DNA of 64,000 bases from Chitiniphilus purpureus (GTDB lineage: Bacteria; Pseudomonadota; Gammaproteobacteria; Burkholderiales; Chitinibacteraceae), in assembly GCF_025642115.1 (NCBI RefSeq), contig NZ_CP106753.1:1263501-1327500 (forward strand), in the 5' to 3' direction. A program made the translations under genes and the position numbers. Positions 43,513 to 51,377 of this stretch are shown here, one piece after another (positions within the stretch are counted from its first letter, which is position 1; each line of letters begins with the position of its first letter). The notes beneath the pieces were generated by a model. The model was given only the letters and a program-made list of their open reading frames with translations. It was not told the DNA's origin and did no database searches.

Positions 43513-44373
43513 TTACTCCTTGGATTCGGTGGTGTTTTCAGTAGTGGGGGTGCCGGTGCTAACGGGCATGGGCAATGGCGACTGGCCTGCGCACTTGGCG
43601 ATCAGTGCGCCGAGATGCGGCGGCTCCAGCAGGTCGAGGCGACCGCTGCGGTCTTTGGCCGGAAAGCCGTAGGGATTGACGGTGTGCGTGATGAAGGCTC
43701 GGTAGGCACTGCCGTCGTCGGCCTTGATCTCGGCCAGCGTCACGACCTCATCGACGATGCCGGGCAGCTCCAGACTGGTCTTGCTGCCTTCGATCTGCGG
43801 CACGAACACCTTGCGGTTGTAGTCATCGAGACGTTCGTCGAGGATGGCGACGAACACCACGTTCTTGCCGCGTGCGTGCTGCAGATGTGTCAGTGCGCCG
43901 ATCATTTCCTGGCCAAGCAGGCCATATGCGGCGCGCAGATCGGGTTTACCGGAACGGTCGCTGGTGGCTCCGGGTTGCGTCTTGCACCACGCGAAGCACT
44001 GCCGGGACAACTGCGTGATCGAGTCGAGGAAGAAGGTCTGGTAGCGGTCGAGCTGCGTCGGGTTGCCAAATTTCTCGATGACGTGGTCGTAATGCGCCTG
44101 CGAAAACGCGCTCTCCGGCGGCAGTGACTTGTCCGGGCCTGCGAGGAACACGAAAAAGTCGCGGCTTTCCGGCCACGATGCCGGGCGGATGGTGTCGCCC
44201 GGCCAATCGGCCACGGCGAGATCGCCCGCCTCAATATCGAGGAACAAGGTGGTGGCAGGGTCGAGGTCTTTGAGCCGGGTGGTCTTGCCGATGCCGGACT
44301 TGCCCAGCATCAGCAATTTCACACCCTTGCGTTCGGCCAAGCGCTGCTGCGCGGAAATGATCGGGAGGGACAT
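43513..44373 (-). CDS. Sak4-like RecA-fold ATPase (AAA_24)
   Basis: 286 residues with Walker A GKSGIGKT at 24-31, a hydrophobic strand ending in Asp (TLFLDIEAGDL), FFLDSITQLSR as Walker B and further core motifs. This is the phage nucleotide-binding family AAA_24, some members of which (Sak4) are single-strand annealing recombinases. ATG at 44373 overlaps the BRO gene's stop by one base. Next gene downstream is the SSB-like protein 5 bp away, fitting a recombination operon. Confidence 0.8.
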   Translation of the reverse strand: MSLPIISAQQRLAERKGVKLLMLGKSGIGKTTRLKDLDPATTLFLDIEAGDLAVADWPGDTIRPASWPESRDFFVFLAGPDKSLPPESAFSQAHYDHVIEKFGNPTQLDRYQTFFLDSITQLSRQCFAWCKTQPGATSDRSGKPDLRAAYGLLGQEMIGALTHLQHARGKNVVFVAILDERLDDYNRKVFVPQIEGSKTSLELPGIVDEVVTLAEIKADDGSAYRAFITHTVNPYGFPAKDRSGRLDLLEPPHLGALIAKCAGQSPLPMPVSTGTPTTENTTESKE

Positions 44374-45131
44374 CACGCCACCTCCTTCAGTTGTTCCGCG
44401 ACCGCCGGATTCCAGAGGATTTGGTAGCCGCTGTGACCGTTGCGCGAGTACGGCATGGCTTCGGCCCATGCTTCACCGGCCTCGGTCAGTTCCCACTCGT
44501 CCCGGTCGTTACGGAACTGAAGGCCGCCGGATGCCAGCAACTGGTTCGTGGCTTTGGCTGAGTGACTCAGCAATTTGCCGAGCTGTGTGGCGTTGAGCGA
44601 GCAGATAGGCTCGTTGGCGGCAGGCAAAGCGCGGCGCAGCACTTCCGTGGTCAGGCCGGTGTTTTCCTGAATGCAGGTCAACGTGGCAGCCATTGCAATG
44701 CCGGTCTTGACGCCCGGTACCTTGGCGACCGCCTCGCCGATCAGCAGGATGGCGGTGACGCGATCTTGGGTTGGCGCGGGCAAGGCAGCCATCGTGGCGG
44801 CGGCGGAATACGCGCCTGTCTTGCGGATTGCAGGCAGCACTTCACCGGTGATCCAGCGCTTGAAACGCTTGGCGGCATCCTTGGTGCTGCCGAGGATCAG
44901 GGCGTAAAGCCCCGACTCGTTGACGTGGTTTTGGCGTTGACGGCCACCCGCCGTAAGGGTCTCCAATTTTTGGAGATCCTCGGCATCGACGTGGGACTTA
45001 ATCGCCTGAGACGGATTGCCCATCTCCAGCGCGTCGCAGACATCGGTGGCGTTGAACCACGGCTGCCCGAATTCATCGACCTGGACGCGCACGGCGTGCG
45101 CTTCGAACTGGAAGGGAATGATCGCGCTCAT
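44373..45131 (-). CDS. BRO-family antirepressor-like protein
   Basis: 252 residues. N-terminal BRO domain (about 1-105): VQVDEFGQPWFNATDVCDAL and FKRWITGEVLPAIRKTG are the typical signatures. The C-terminal half (helical, winged end NDRDEWELTEAGEAW) resembles phage regulatory domains. In other phages such proteins antagonise repressors or bind DNA. GGACTGATC precedes ATG at 45131. Confidence 0.82.
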   Translation of the reverse strand: MSAIIPFQFEAHAVRVQVDEFGQPWFNATDVCDALEMGNPSQAIKSHVDAEDLQKLETLTAGGRQRQNHVNESGLYALILGSTKDAAKRFKRWITGEVLPAIRKTGAYSAAATMAALPAPTQDRVTAILLIGEAVAKVPGVKTGIAMAATLTCIQENTGLTTEVLRRALPAANEPICSLNATQLGKLLSHSAKATNQLLASGGLQFRNDRDEWELTEAGEAWAEAMPYSRNGHSGYQILWNPAVAEQLKEVA

Positions 45132-45133
45132 GA

Positions 45134-45415
45134 TCAGTCCTCCCACGACACGTCGGCGATACGGTCGGCTCCACGCGCGGCACGTTTGCGTACCTCGGTG
45201 TGGAGTTCTTCCAGCGCGGTGCGGCGACGACCGAGCGCCAGCGATTCCGCGTTGGCCGTCTGGATGGCAAAAGCCAGCTCGTCCACAGTGGCGGCATCAA
45301 GCGGGACAACGACGTCCTTGCCGTCCGCGCGGCGATACCGGATTTCGTCAGGGAGGTGTTCGCCGTAGATGGACGGCAGCTGTTGACGCAGCGAGGCGAT
45401 GAGATTGGTGCTCAT
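45134..45415 (-). CDS. Small phage protein, function unknown
   Basis: 93 residues from ATG at 45415, which has GGAG at 8-bp spacing (an ATG two codons earlier is too close to it). Contains IRYRRADGKDVVVPLDAATVD, then a coiled-coil-like C-terminus rich in Glu, Arg and Ala. Between two early genes with 2-5 bp gaps, so part of the same operon. No family recognised. Confidence 0.6.
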   Translation of the reverse strand: MSTNLIASLRQQLPSIYGEHLPDEIRYRRADGKDVVVPLDAATVDELAFAIQTANAESLALGRRRTALEELHTEVRKRAARGADRIADVSWED

Positions 45416-45420
45416 GGTCA

Positions 45421-45897
45421 TTACTCCGAATCGATGGAAAGGGTGAAAGACGGCTTGCCGGAATCCACGGTGCGAGCGGCGGCGAACTGCTGTTGCAAAG
45501 CAGGCGGCCAGTTCGTGAAGCGGGATTCGGAGACGGACAACTTGATGTCGAGGTAACCCTCGACCTTCTCGCCTGAGGCGACGATGCGTTCAGCGATCTC
45601 AGCCAGTTGCTTCTGATCCCAGCTGACCTTCTTGGGTAGCTCGAACTTCAGGTGCAGCGGGCCATCGCTGATGTGTGCGGTGCCGAAGTCACGGCCGGAC
45701 TCGCGCAGCGCGGTGCGTGCCTGCTCGCCGTAGCACTGATCCAGTGCCGCGTCGAACTTGGTGCGCGCCTTCTTCAGCCAGTCGATGGCTGCATCGAGGT
45801 TCTTGTCGATCTCGTGTTTCTGCGCGGGCGGCAATGCGGCCAGTTGGCTGACGGACATCTCGGCGATGTCGGCGGGGAAGATGGTGATGTCATTCAT
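45421..45897 (-). CDS. Phage protein of unknown function (possible recombination accessory)
   Basis: 158 residues from ATG at 45897 with GGAGAG 7 bp upstream. Helical N-terminus with a long amphipathic segment (HEIDKNLDAAIDWLKKARTKF), then a beta-rich part (LHLKFELPKKVSWDQ) with a VEGYLDIKLSV strand. The pattern resembles proteins that sit upstream of early recombination genes in other phages. Function unknown. Confidence 0.6.
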   Translation of the reverse strand: MNDITIFPADIAEMSVSQLAALPPAQKHEIDKNLDAAIDWLKKARTKFDAALDQCYGEQARTALRESGRDFGTAHISDGPLHLKFELPKKVSWDQKQLAEIAERIVASGEKVEGYLDIKLSVSESRFTNWPPALQQQFAAARTVDSGKPSFTLSIDSE

Positions 45898-45908
45898 CGC
45901 ATCTCTCC

Positions 45909-46172
45909 TCAAACAGCCGCGCGTTCGGATGTCGAGTCGTGCAGAGCTTCGCGCTCAAACTCGAGGATCGCGTCGACCGGGTAGCCGACACGCTTGGACA
46001 GCTTCAGGTAGCGTGGACCGCGACCCTCACTGCGCCAGCGCTGCAAAGTCTTGGGGCTCACGCCCCAGCGTTGCGCGAGCTCGTTCTCGTTGAGCACGCG
46101 GCGATCACCGGGTGACATGGTGTTGATCGCCTGCTGTGGCGACCGGGGGATACCGCTGGTTGGTGTCTGCAT
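45909..46172 (-). CDS. Helix-turn-helix protein, first gene of the early operon
   Basis: 87 residues (ATG at 46172; 46118 also possible). The C-terminal 60 residues form an AlpA/MerR-type winged helix: VLNENELAQRWGVSPKTLQRWRSEGRGPRYLKL. It opens the minus-strand early run. Three TGGCGAACC boxes stand 50-110 bp upstream and could be its operators. RBS CAGGAGC. Could be a regulator or excisionase. Confidence 0.72.
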   Translation of the reverse strand: MQTPTSGIPRSPQQAINTMSPGDRRVLNENELAQRWGVSPKTLQRWRSEGRGPRYLKLSKRVGYPVDAILEFEREALHDSTSERAAV

Positions 46173-46223
46173 GGAATGCTCCTGTGACGTTGTTGAGTAA
46201 CAGGTGTCATTCCAAACCTCGGG

Positions 46224-46278
46224 TGGCGAACCTTTAAGGGACGCAATGGCGAACCACGATGGAACTCCAGGTTCGCCA
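46224..46278. promoter_or_regulatory. TGGCGAACC boxes upstream of the early operon
   Basis: Copies at 46224-46232 and 46247-46255 (23 bp apart) and an inverted copy GGTTCGCCA at 46270-46278. The GCGAAC core is shared with the array at 37694. The surrounding 174-bp gap otherwise holds only the terminator at 46294-46323. Confidence 0.55.
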
Positions 46279-46293
46279 ATGGCCCAGGGCAGA

Positions 46294-46323
46294 AAAGCAA
46301 ACGGCGAGCACATGGCTCGCCGT
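46294..46323 (-). terminator. Terminator of the recombinase operon
   Basis: On the minus strand ACGGCGAGC and GCTCGCCGT pair around a 5-base loop and are followed by TTGCTTTTCTG. It lies 24 bp after the last gene of the recombinase operon and separates it from the early phage operon. Confidence 0.75.
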
Positions 46324-46346
46324 CATCGAGTGTGTCTGGAGGCAGA

Positions 46347-46811
46347 TCAGGCGTCGGGGAAACCGAGCAATCGACGCTGCGCAGCCCAATCGCGCGGCAG
46401 TTGCTCTTGGCGGCCACGCAAGGTGTGCAGATTCAAGTGGCGTGGCTGACGTCCTTCGAATATCGCCTCCACGATATCGGGGGCCAGCATGGTCATGCGC
46501 AAGACCTCGGCAGCCCAGCCCGGCTCCACTTTCATGGCGTGCGCCAAGTCCGTTGTCGTCGAGTAGGTGCCATCGTCGATCAAGCGCTTCCAGTAGAAGG
46601 CCTTGCCCAGCGTTTTGATCATCGGCACATCGAAGCCACCGATTCGGTCCGCGATCTCGGGGGCTGGCGGTATCAGCAGCTTCCGATTCTGGCGGCGCTT
46701 GATCGTCAGGGGCACCAAGGTGACCCGCTGCCCCTCGCTGACATAACTGCGCGCCTCGGCTCCGACCTCGATACGGACGGCGCGCTGGCGCTGGTGAGTT
46801 GTGGCATTCAT
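46347..46811 (-). CDS. Recombinase-associated protein with helix-turn-helix appearance
   Basis: 154 residues. Beta start (LVPLTIKRRQNRKLLIPP) followed by a helical core TLGKAFYWKRLIDDGTY...LAHAMKVEPGWAAEVLRMTML, which reads as a helix-turn-helix, and an end HLNLHTLRGRQEQLPRDW. Proteins of this kind regularly follow serine recombinase genes in proteobacterial elements; a directionality factor or DNA-binding partner is possible but unproven. Overlaps the recombinase stop by 4 bp. Confidence 0.7.
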   Translation of the reverse strand: MNATTHQRQRAVRIEVGAEARSYVSEGQRVTLVPLTIKRRQNRKLLIPPAPEIADRIGGFDVPMIKTLGKAFYWKRLIDDGTYSTTTDLAHAMKVEPGWAAEVLRMTMLAPDIVEAIFEGRQPRHLNLHTLRGRQEQLPRDWAAQRRLLGFPDA

Positions 46812-48220
46812 GCCAAAGCCTCCTCGACACGTTCTTGGGTCTCTTCGATCAAGGGATGCGTGCTGATGTCTGCACCGAATCCGATCCAACCGTCCTCCCG
46901 CCAAACGATATCCAGGCCGTGCCCGTGTAGTTGCACGCGTTCGATCAGCAGCCGTGTGATCCGTTGCTGCTCGGCAGGGAACAGTTGCGACCACACGTCA
47001 CCGATGCGCTGCATGGCGACCACCACCTGTGCCTCGTCCAGCGTCGACCCCGCCGGATGCTGCTGGCAGGATCTCCACACTGCGATCAGCATTTGCGGCG
47101 ATGAGAGCGCAGCATGGATTTGCGCCAACACGGCATCTTCAATCTCGGCGGCTGGCAGGTGGCCCACGTCCGGGGTATGCGGAGCCAGGCTGGCACCTGC
47201 GTTGCGCCGCTTGTGCAGGTAAGGCACGTAGTAGCGGTACTGCCGACCATTTTTCTTTTTGACGAAGGAGTGCAACATGCGTTGGCCATCCGGTGCAAAC
47301 AGAAGTCCCGCCAGCAGTGCCGGATGCTTGGCTCGGTGTTCGCGCGGTGCCTGCTTTCGCCTCTCAATGAACGCATGTGCCGCATCCCACAATTCTTGAG
47401 AAATGATGGGGTCGTGCTGGGCCGAGTACCACGTCTCGTGATTGCAGATTTCGCCGAGGTAAATGCGGTTACGCAGCAAGGTGAAGAGGTACTGCTGATC
47501 GATGCTGCGCCCCAATCGCTCCCGACCGGACTGGGTGACCCATGCCTTGGTGGTATGCCCTTCGATTTCCAGTTCGCGGACGAGTCGCGCAGCCGAGCCG
47601 TGCTCGGCATAGCGGCGGAAGATGTCACGCACCAGCGCGGCTTCACGTTCATTGATGACGAGCTTGCGTTCGACCACGTCGTATCCAAGAGGCGGGACTC
47701 CGCCCATCCACATGCCCTTGGCCTTGCTGGCGGCGATCTTGTCGCGGATGCGTTCGCCCGTGACCTCGCGTTCGAACTGCGCGAATGACAAAAGGATGTT
47801 GAGCGTCAATCGCCCCATCGATGTGGTGGTGTTGAACTGCTGCGTGACCGCGACAAAGGAGACGCCGTTGCGGTCGAAGACCTCGACCAGCTTTGCGAAG
47901 TCCGGCAGGCTGCGCGTGAGGCGGTCGATTTTGTAGACGACCACGGTATCGATCTTCCCCGCCTCGATGTCGATCATCAGTCGGCGCAACCCGGGCCGTT
48001 CCATGTTGCCGCCAGAGTAGCCGCCGTCGTCGTATCCGTCATCGACGGCTATCCAGCCTTCATGCCGTTGGCTTGCAATGAAGGCCAATCCTGCATCACG
48101 CTGTGCCTCGAGGCTGTTGTATTCCTGATCGAGGCCTTCGTCAGTGGATTTGCGGGTGTAGACGGCGCAGCGCTTCTTTGGCGTGACTGCGGGAATCTGG
48201 TTTCGACGCACAGAGCTCAT
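46808..48220 (-). CDS. Large serine recombinase (probable integrase)
   Basis: 470 residues. N-terminal resolvase domain with the nucleophile Ser25 in VYTRKSTDE, then DDGYDDGGYSGGNMERPGL, VVYKIDRLTRS and the long helix FAQFEREVTGERIRDKIAASK; then a 'recombinase' domain (WMGGVPPLGYD...) and a C-terminal domain with a coiled coil. The zinc-ribbon cysteines usual in the second domain are absent (LLFAPDGQRMLHSFVKKKNG). ATG at 48220 is preceded by GAAGGGGGCAGC. Translation-coupled to both neighbours (4-bp overlaps). Confidence 0.9.
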   Translation of the reverse strand: MSSVRRNQIPAVTPKKRCAVYTRKSTDEGLDQEYNSLEAQRDAGLAFIASQRHEGWIAVDDGYDDGGYSGGNMERPGLRRLMIDIEAGKIDTVVVYKIDRLTRSLPDFAKLVEVFDRNGVSFVAVTQQFNTTTSMGRLTLNILLSFAQFEREVTGERIRDKIAASKAKGMWMGGVPPLGYDVVERKLVINEREAALVRDIFRRYAEHGSAARLVRELEIEGHTTKAWVTQSGRERLGRSIDQQYLFTLLRNRIYLGEICNHETWYSAQHDPIISQELWDAAHAFIERRKQAPREHRAKHPALLAGLLFAPDGQRMLHSFVKKKNGRQYRYYVPYLHKRRNAGASLAPHTPDVGHLPAAEIEDAVLAQIHAALSSPQMLIAVWRSCQQHPAGSTLDEAQVVVAMQRIGDVWSQLFPAEQQRITRLLIERVQLHGHGLDIVWREDGWIGFGADISTHPLIEETQERVEEALA

Positions 48221-48690
48221 GCTGCCCCCTTCTTCGAAGCTGGTGCCTTCAAACCAAAGAACACCGGGCCTGACCAATGGCTGCCTGTGATGCGCTTGGC
48301 CACAGCGGACAGGCTCTTGAAGCGTTGCCCCTGGTACTCGAAGTCATTCGATCCGCGCACCAGCACACGATGTTCAATGTCGTCGTAGATGCGTGTCAGG
48401 ACGGTACCGGGCAGTAGGCGTTGGCTATCGCCGCGCAGTTGCTTGGGCAAGATGCCGGTTTCCCCAACCTCCTCGAGCTTCTTACGCAGTGACGGTTTCA
48501 AACCACCAAACGCACGCTCTTGCATCCGGTAGGCCAGGCGACTTTCCAGCCAGACCCGATGGTGGTGATTCGGCCGTTCATCGAAATGGTCGTCCCAGAG
48601 AGCCCAAAGATCATCCATCGAAAGATGGGGAATAGCCGCGACGCGGGCGGCGACTGAGGCGGGCGTTGGTGAGGTTGCGTGTGCTGTCAT
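48217..48690 (-). CDS. DUF2924 protein
   Basis: 157 residues with the family pattern LWALWDDHFDERPNHHHRVWLESRLAYRMQ in the first half and HRVLVRGSNDFEYQGQRFKSLSAVAKRITG at the end, the latter resembling a RAMA/SWIB-like DNA-binding module. DUF2924 genes accompany serine recombinases in many elements; a role in recombination is inferred. ATG at 48690 overlaps upstream gene; stop overlaps the recombinase start. Confidence 0.82.
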   Translation of the reverse strand: MTAHATSPTPASVAARVAAIPHLSMDDLWALWDDHFDERPNHHHRVWLESRLAYRMQERAFGGLKPSLRKKLEEVGETGILPKQLRGDSQRLLPGTVLTRIYDDIEHRVLVRGSNDFEYQGQRFKSLSAVAKRITGSHWSGPVFFGLKAPASKKGAA

Positions 48691-48902
48691 GGGCGAACTC
48701 CGTTGTTGTGATCGGGGTTCGCATTCACGCGCTGTTGGCCGGGGAAGCCAAGGCAAACCTGCTCGCTGTTTTTGGTGATGTCGCGCGATTGGCGGGCACG
48801 AAGGCGCAGCAGCGCGGCAGCCAACAGATCAGCGATTTCTTGATGCCCGTGCCGTGGCCGGTCAGGTGATGTGCAAATGGAGATAGGTTCGATTTCTGTC
48901 AT
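48687..48902 (-). CDS. Small protein heading the serine-recombinase operon
   Basis: 71 residues beginning TEIEPISICTSPDRPRHGHQE, with a short helix (IADLLAAALLRLRARQ) and an end VNANPDHNNGVRP. This short protein recurs ahead of DUF2924/recombinase pairs elsewhere. The first gene of a four-gene operon with 4-bp overlaps at each joint. Function unknown. Confidence 0.65.
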   Translation of the reverse strand: MTEIEPISICTSPDRPRHGHQEIADLLAAALLRLRARQSRDITKNSEQVCLGFPGQQRVNANPDHNNGVRP

Positions 48903-48991
48903 GGCAAGCGTTCCGATGGAAAACGCTGCTCATGCTAGAAACCAAGGGCACTTCGCGTAACGTGATTTAGCGTGAGTGCGCGGGTTTGGCG

Positions 48992-49864
48992 CTATGTCTC
49001 TTTGGGCCTATACCAAGCCGCGCGCTGGCCATTCACTTCCCGATACCGAAGCTCGAAAAGGCGGGATTCGTGCACGACCTGCCGCCAACTGCTGCACCCA
49101 TACTTGGCCGGCAGTTGATCGGGATACCTTTCTGCAATCCATCGTCCAGCAGTAGCGACCGGCGTCCACTCGTCGACAGCCAACTGATCTGCCGCTTCAC
49201 GCAATGCGCGAACAATTCCGGCTGCGGGCCAATCCACCGAGCCATCCGGCGCTATGCCGTTGATCACCAGATCGCGGAAGGCATCGGACTGGGCAAACTC
49301 CGCCGCCAGACGACGGGCCTGATCCATGTGCTCCGCCCAGCCTCGCAGTTGCTCAAAGTGTTGATCGACGCGACTGTAGGCCGCGACCAAGGACTCTTGC
49401 GCACCACGGCATCCGTCCAGACTCCAAAGGTCGTGCTGGTCGATAAAGTGGTGCACCAGGTTGTTCCGCAGCAGAACTAGTTCCTTCAGATCGTTTTGCG
49501 TCGTATCGAAATCCTCGGCAGACATCCGCAAGCTCATCTTCATCTTGAACGAGATGATGTTGTCGGGCGCATCTGGTTCGGCGACCTCGTCTTGGTCGCC
49601 GCTGGTGACATACGTTCCGAGCAGCGTGCCAACCAACGTACCCAGAGTCTTGTTTGCGGCATCCGCAATGCGCTCCGCCTGGTTCGATTCGAGGGGTGAT
49701 CCTGACGCGGAGATTTCGTGGTGGGCCACGATGGCCTTCATCAATTGTTCGTACTGCTGCAGACGCAAGAGACAACGGCCCAGCATTCGTTGCACCTCGC
49801 GTTGCAAGGTCTGCAGTTCTTCATCTATGGGTTGGATCGGTAAGCCTGTCATCGAGGGACTCAC
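48992..49864 (-). CDS. HEPN-motif plus C-terminal OST-HTH/LOTUS-domain protein
   Basis: 290 residues. Residues about 10-200 are helical and contain LLRNNLVHHF, where Arg133 and His138 form the R-x4-H motif of HEPN ribonuclease folds. Residues about 208-288 (VDWPAAGIVRALREAADQL ... YGCSSWRQVVHES) form an OST-HTH/LOTUS domain, a small RNA-binding module. So the protein looks like an RNA-directed nuclease or RNA-binding factor. GTG at 49864 overlaps the ImmA-like gene's stop (GTGA); ATG at 49852 after GGTGAG is an alternative. Function not known; the pairing with a protease/repressor is discussed in the findings. Confidence 0.7.
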   Translation of the reverse strand: MSPSMTGLPIQPIDEELQTLQREVQRMLGRCLLRLQQYEQLMKAIVAHHEISASGSPLESNQAERIADAANKTLGTLVGTLLGTYVTSGDQDEVAEPDAPDNIISFKMKMSLRMSAEDFDTTQNDLKELVLLRNNLVHHFIDQHDLWSLDGCRGAQESLVAAYSRVDQHFEQLRGWAEHMDQARRLAAEFAQSDAFRDLVINGIAPDGSVDWPAAGIVRALREAADQLAVDEWTPVATAGRWIAERYPDQLPAKYGCSSWRQVVHESRLFELRYREVNGQRAAWYRPKET

Positions 49865-50790
49865 CGTACTGGCAATTGCCCGTTCGAGACGAACTGATCG
49901 AAGCTGTCAAAGCTCTCGCCGTCTTGCCAAGACCGATCCCATGATCGTGGTTCAGCACTTTCCAGTAGCAAAAGGGTCAGGACGCGATCTCCTGTGGTGT
50001 AGCTGTGCTTGAACTCGCGCAACTTCATGTGTGGTGCCTCCTCCGGGCACCAGATCGCGACAGACATCTCCGTGCCATCCCACTCCTGCTCAACGGTGGA
50101 ATCAGCAGCCAGGGTGCCGGGTAATGGTTCCTGCGGATCGTCAGTGCGCCGAATGCGGGCGCGCGTCTTGACCGCGCTGCTGCTGCGCCATTCGTACTTC
50201 ACGAAACCGTTGTCCCAATAGACAAGGATTGCCCGCTGCGTGGTGAATTTGATGAACCGAATGCACAGCGCCTCGAACGACACCTGGAACCGTTTGGCAA
50301 GGGCGCTCAGGACATGCAAGTCGATGCGCTGGTTCGAGATCCACTCGCGCAGCAAGTCGCCAGGCATCAGCAGGTTGCTGGCAAAGTCGTCCGCCTCACG
50401 TTCGATGACACGGATAGTGTCAGCGCCGGAGTACACGCTTTCCTTGTCGCAGTTGAAACTTTGCCGCTGATCGCGGTGAAGGATGAAGTGGCCCAGTTCG
50501 TGGGCGATGGTGAAACGCTGGCGTTCGGGGTTTGCCTTGCCGTTATAGAAGATGCCCCACTCTGCGGTGTCCTGTGGGTTGCGCACCAACATGCCTTCGC
50601 AGCTATTGATGTCCAGCACCATCGGGGCCTTGATCTCCCGCACCCCTTTGCCGTAAGGCGTCTCTGGAAGCATTTGCCGGACGACTTCCAGATCCACGGC
50701 ATCCGGCATGCCGTCGGCGTGCCACGCCCGCAACCATCTCAAGACGGTGCTGGCCGCGATGGAACCGGTTAGGGGCTGGGATGAGCTCAA
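49861..50790 (-). CDS. ImmA/IrrE-family metallopeptidase
   Basis: 309 residues. Zinc-peptidase motif HELGH at 97-101 in TIAHELGHFILH, with the third ligand in the EREADDFASNLLMP helix about 30 residues on, as in ImmA and IrrE. An unusually long C-terminal region (about 190-309) is beta-rich. Family members cleave an XRE repressor to trigger induction. The start is TTG at 50790 (AAGGCGG at 8-bp spacing), 13 bp after the repressor gene: the usual repressor/protease pair. Confidence 0.87.
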   Translation of the reverse strand: MSSSQPLTGSIAASTVLRWLRAWHADGMPDAVDLEVVRQMLPETPYGKGVREIKAPMVLDINSCEGMLVRNPQDTAEWGIFYNGKANPERQRFTIAHELGHFILHRDQRQSFNCDKESVYSGADTIRVIEREADDFASNLLMPGDLLREWISNQRIDLHVLSALAKRFQVSFEALCIRFIKFTTQRAILVYWDNGFVKYEWRSSSAVKTRARIRRTDDPQEPLPGTLAADSTVEQEWDGTEMSVAIWCPEEAPHMKLREFKHSYTTGDRVLTLLLLESAEPRSWDRSWQDGESFDSFDQFVSNGQLPVR

Positions 50791-50803
50791 TTATCAGACC
50801 GCC

Positions 50804-51133
50804 TTAGTTCTTGTCGGGGAACATGATTTTGAGTGCCTGACGGTAACGATCCTTCTCCTCGTCCGTCATTCCAGCGTACTCGCGGAAGAAGGCCACATCT
50901 TCTGGACTGGCCTGAGGAACCTGTTCAATAGGCTCGCCCATGATGTCCTCCATCGTCACGCCCAGCACCCTGGCCAAGGCCTGGACCCGTTCAGCGGAGG
51001 GACGCTGGTCGTCCTTCATCTCCAGTTCCCATATATACGCCTTGGTACAGCCGACTTCGTCGGCGACCTGTTGCAAGGTCAATTTCTTCGCCTCGCGTAA
51101 GCGTCGCAGGCGTGCTCCGAACGCTGAAGCCAT
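50804..51133 (-). CDS. XRE-family repressor
   Basis: 109 residues: helix-turn-helix at about 8-62 (LRRLREAKKLTLQQVADEVGCTKAYIWELEM shown in outline) followed by a short acidic tail with FFREYAGMTDEEKDRYRQAL, a region like that cleaved by ImmA proteins. Probable regulator of both divergent transcripts; CAGGAGC precedes ATG. Two matching inverted operator boxes lie in the upstream gap. Confidence 0.88.
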   Translation of the reverse strand: MASAFGARLRRLREAKKLTLQQVADEVGCTKAYIWELEMKDDQRPSAERVQALARVLGVTMEDIMGEPIEQVPQASPEDVAFFREYAGMTDEEKDRYRQALKIMFPDKN

Positions 51134-51183
51134 AGCGATGCTCCTGTAGGGGAAAACAGTCAGTTAACAAAAACAAGACCGCC

Positions 51184-51273
51184 AGTATAGCCGCGAGATA
51201 CAAATAAGGTCTAGATGTGCCGCTTTGATTGACAAGCGGAAATCTGAGGTTCAGAATCGCGCTTGTATCTCGC
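51184..51273. promoter_or_regulatory. Divergent control region of the XRE repressor
   Basis: GCGAGATACAA (51193-51203) and its exact inverse TTGTATCTCGC (51263-51273) face each other across 59 bp. Leftward: -10 TATACT (complement of 51184-51189) lies beside box 1. Rightward: TTGACA (51229-51234), 17 bp, CAGAAT (51252-51257), so box 2 covers the expected start of transcription. The rest of the 244-bp gap shows nothing more. Confidence 0.75.
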
Positions 51274-51377
51274 TACTTTACTTATGCGAGGTGCGTGTTC
51301 AGTAACCCAGTCGCTGGCCAGTGCAGTCCGTACATCGGTCACAGACCTTCGACGCCGATCCAGAAAGGACGATCAAG

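Noticed and set aside
46190..46198. Further copy of ACAGGTGTC seen in leader cassettes C and D.
   Set aside because: Only nine bases match and the rest of the cassette is absent; such a match is expected by chance in a window of this size.
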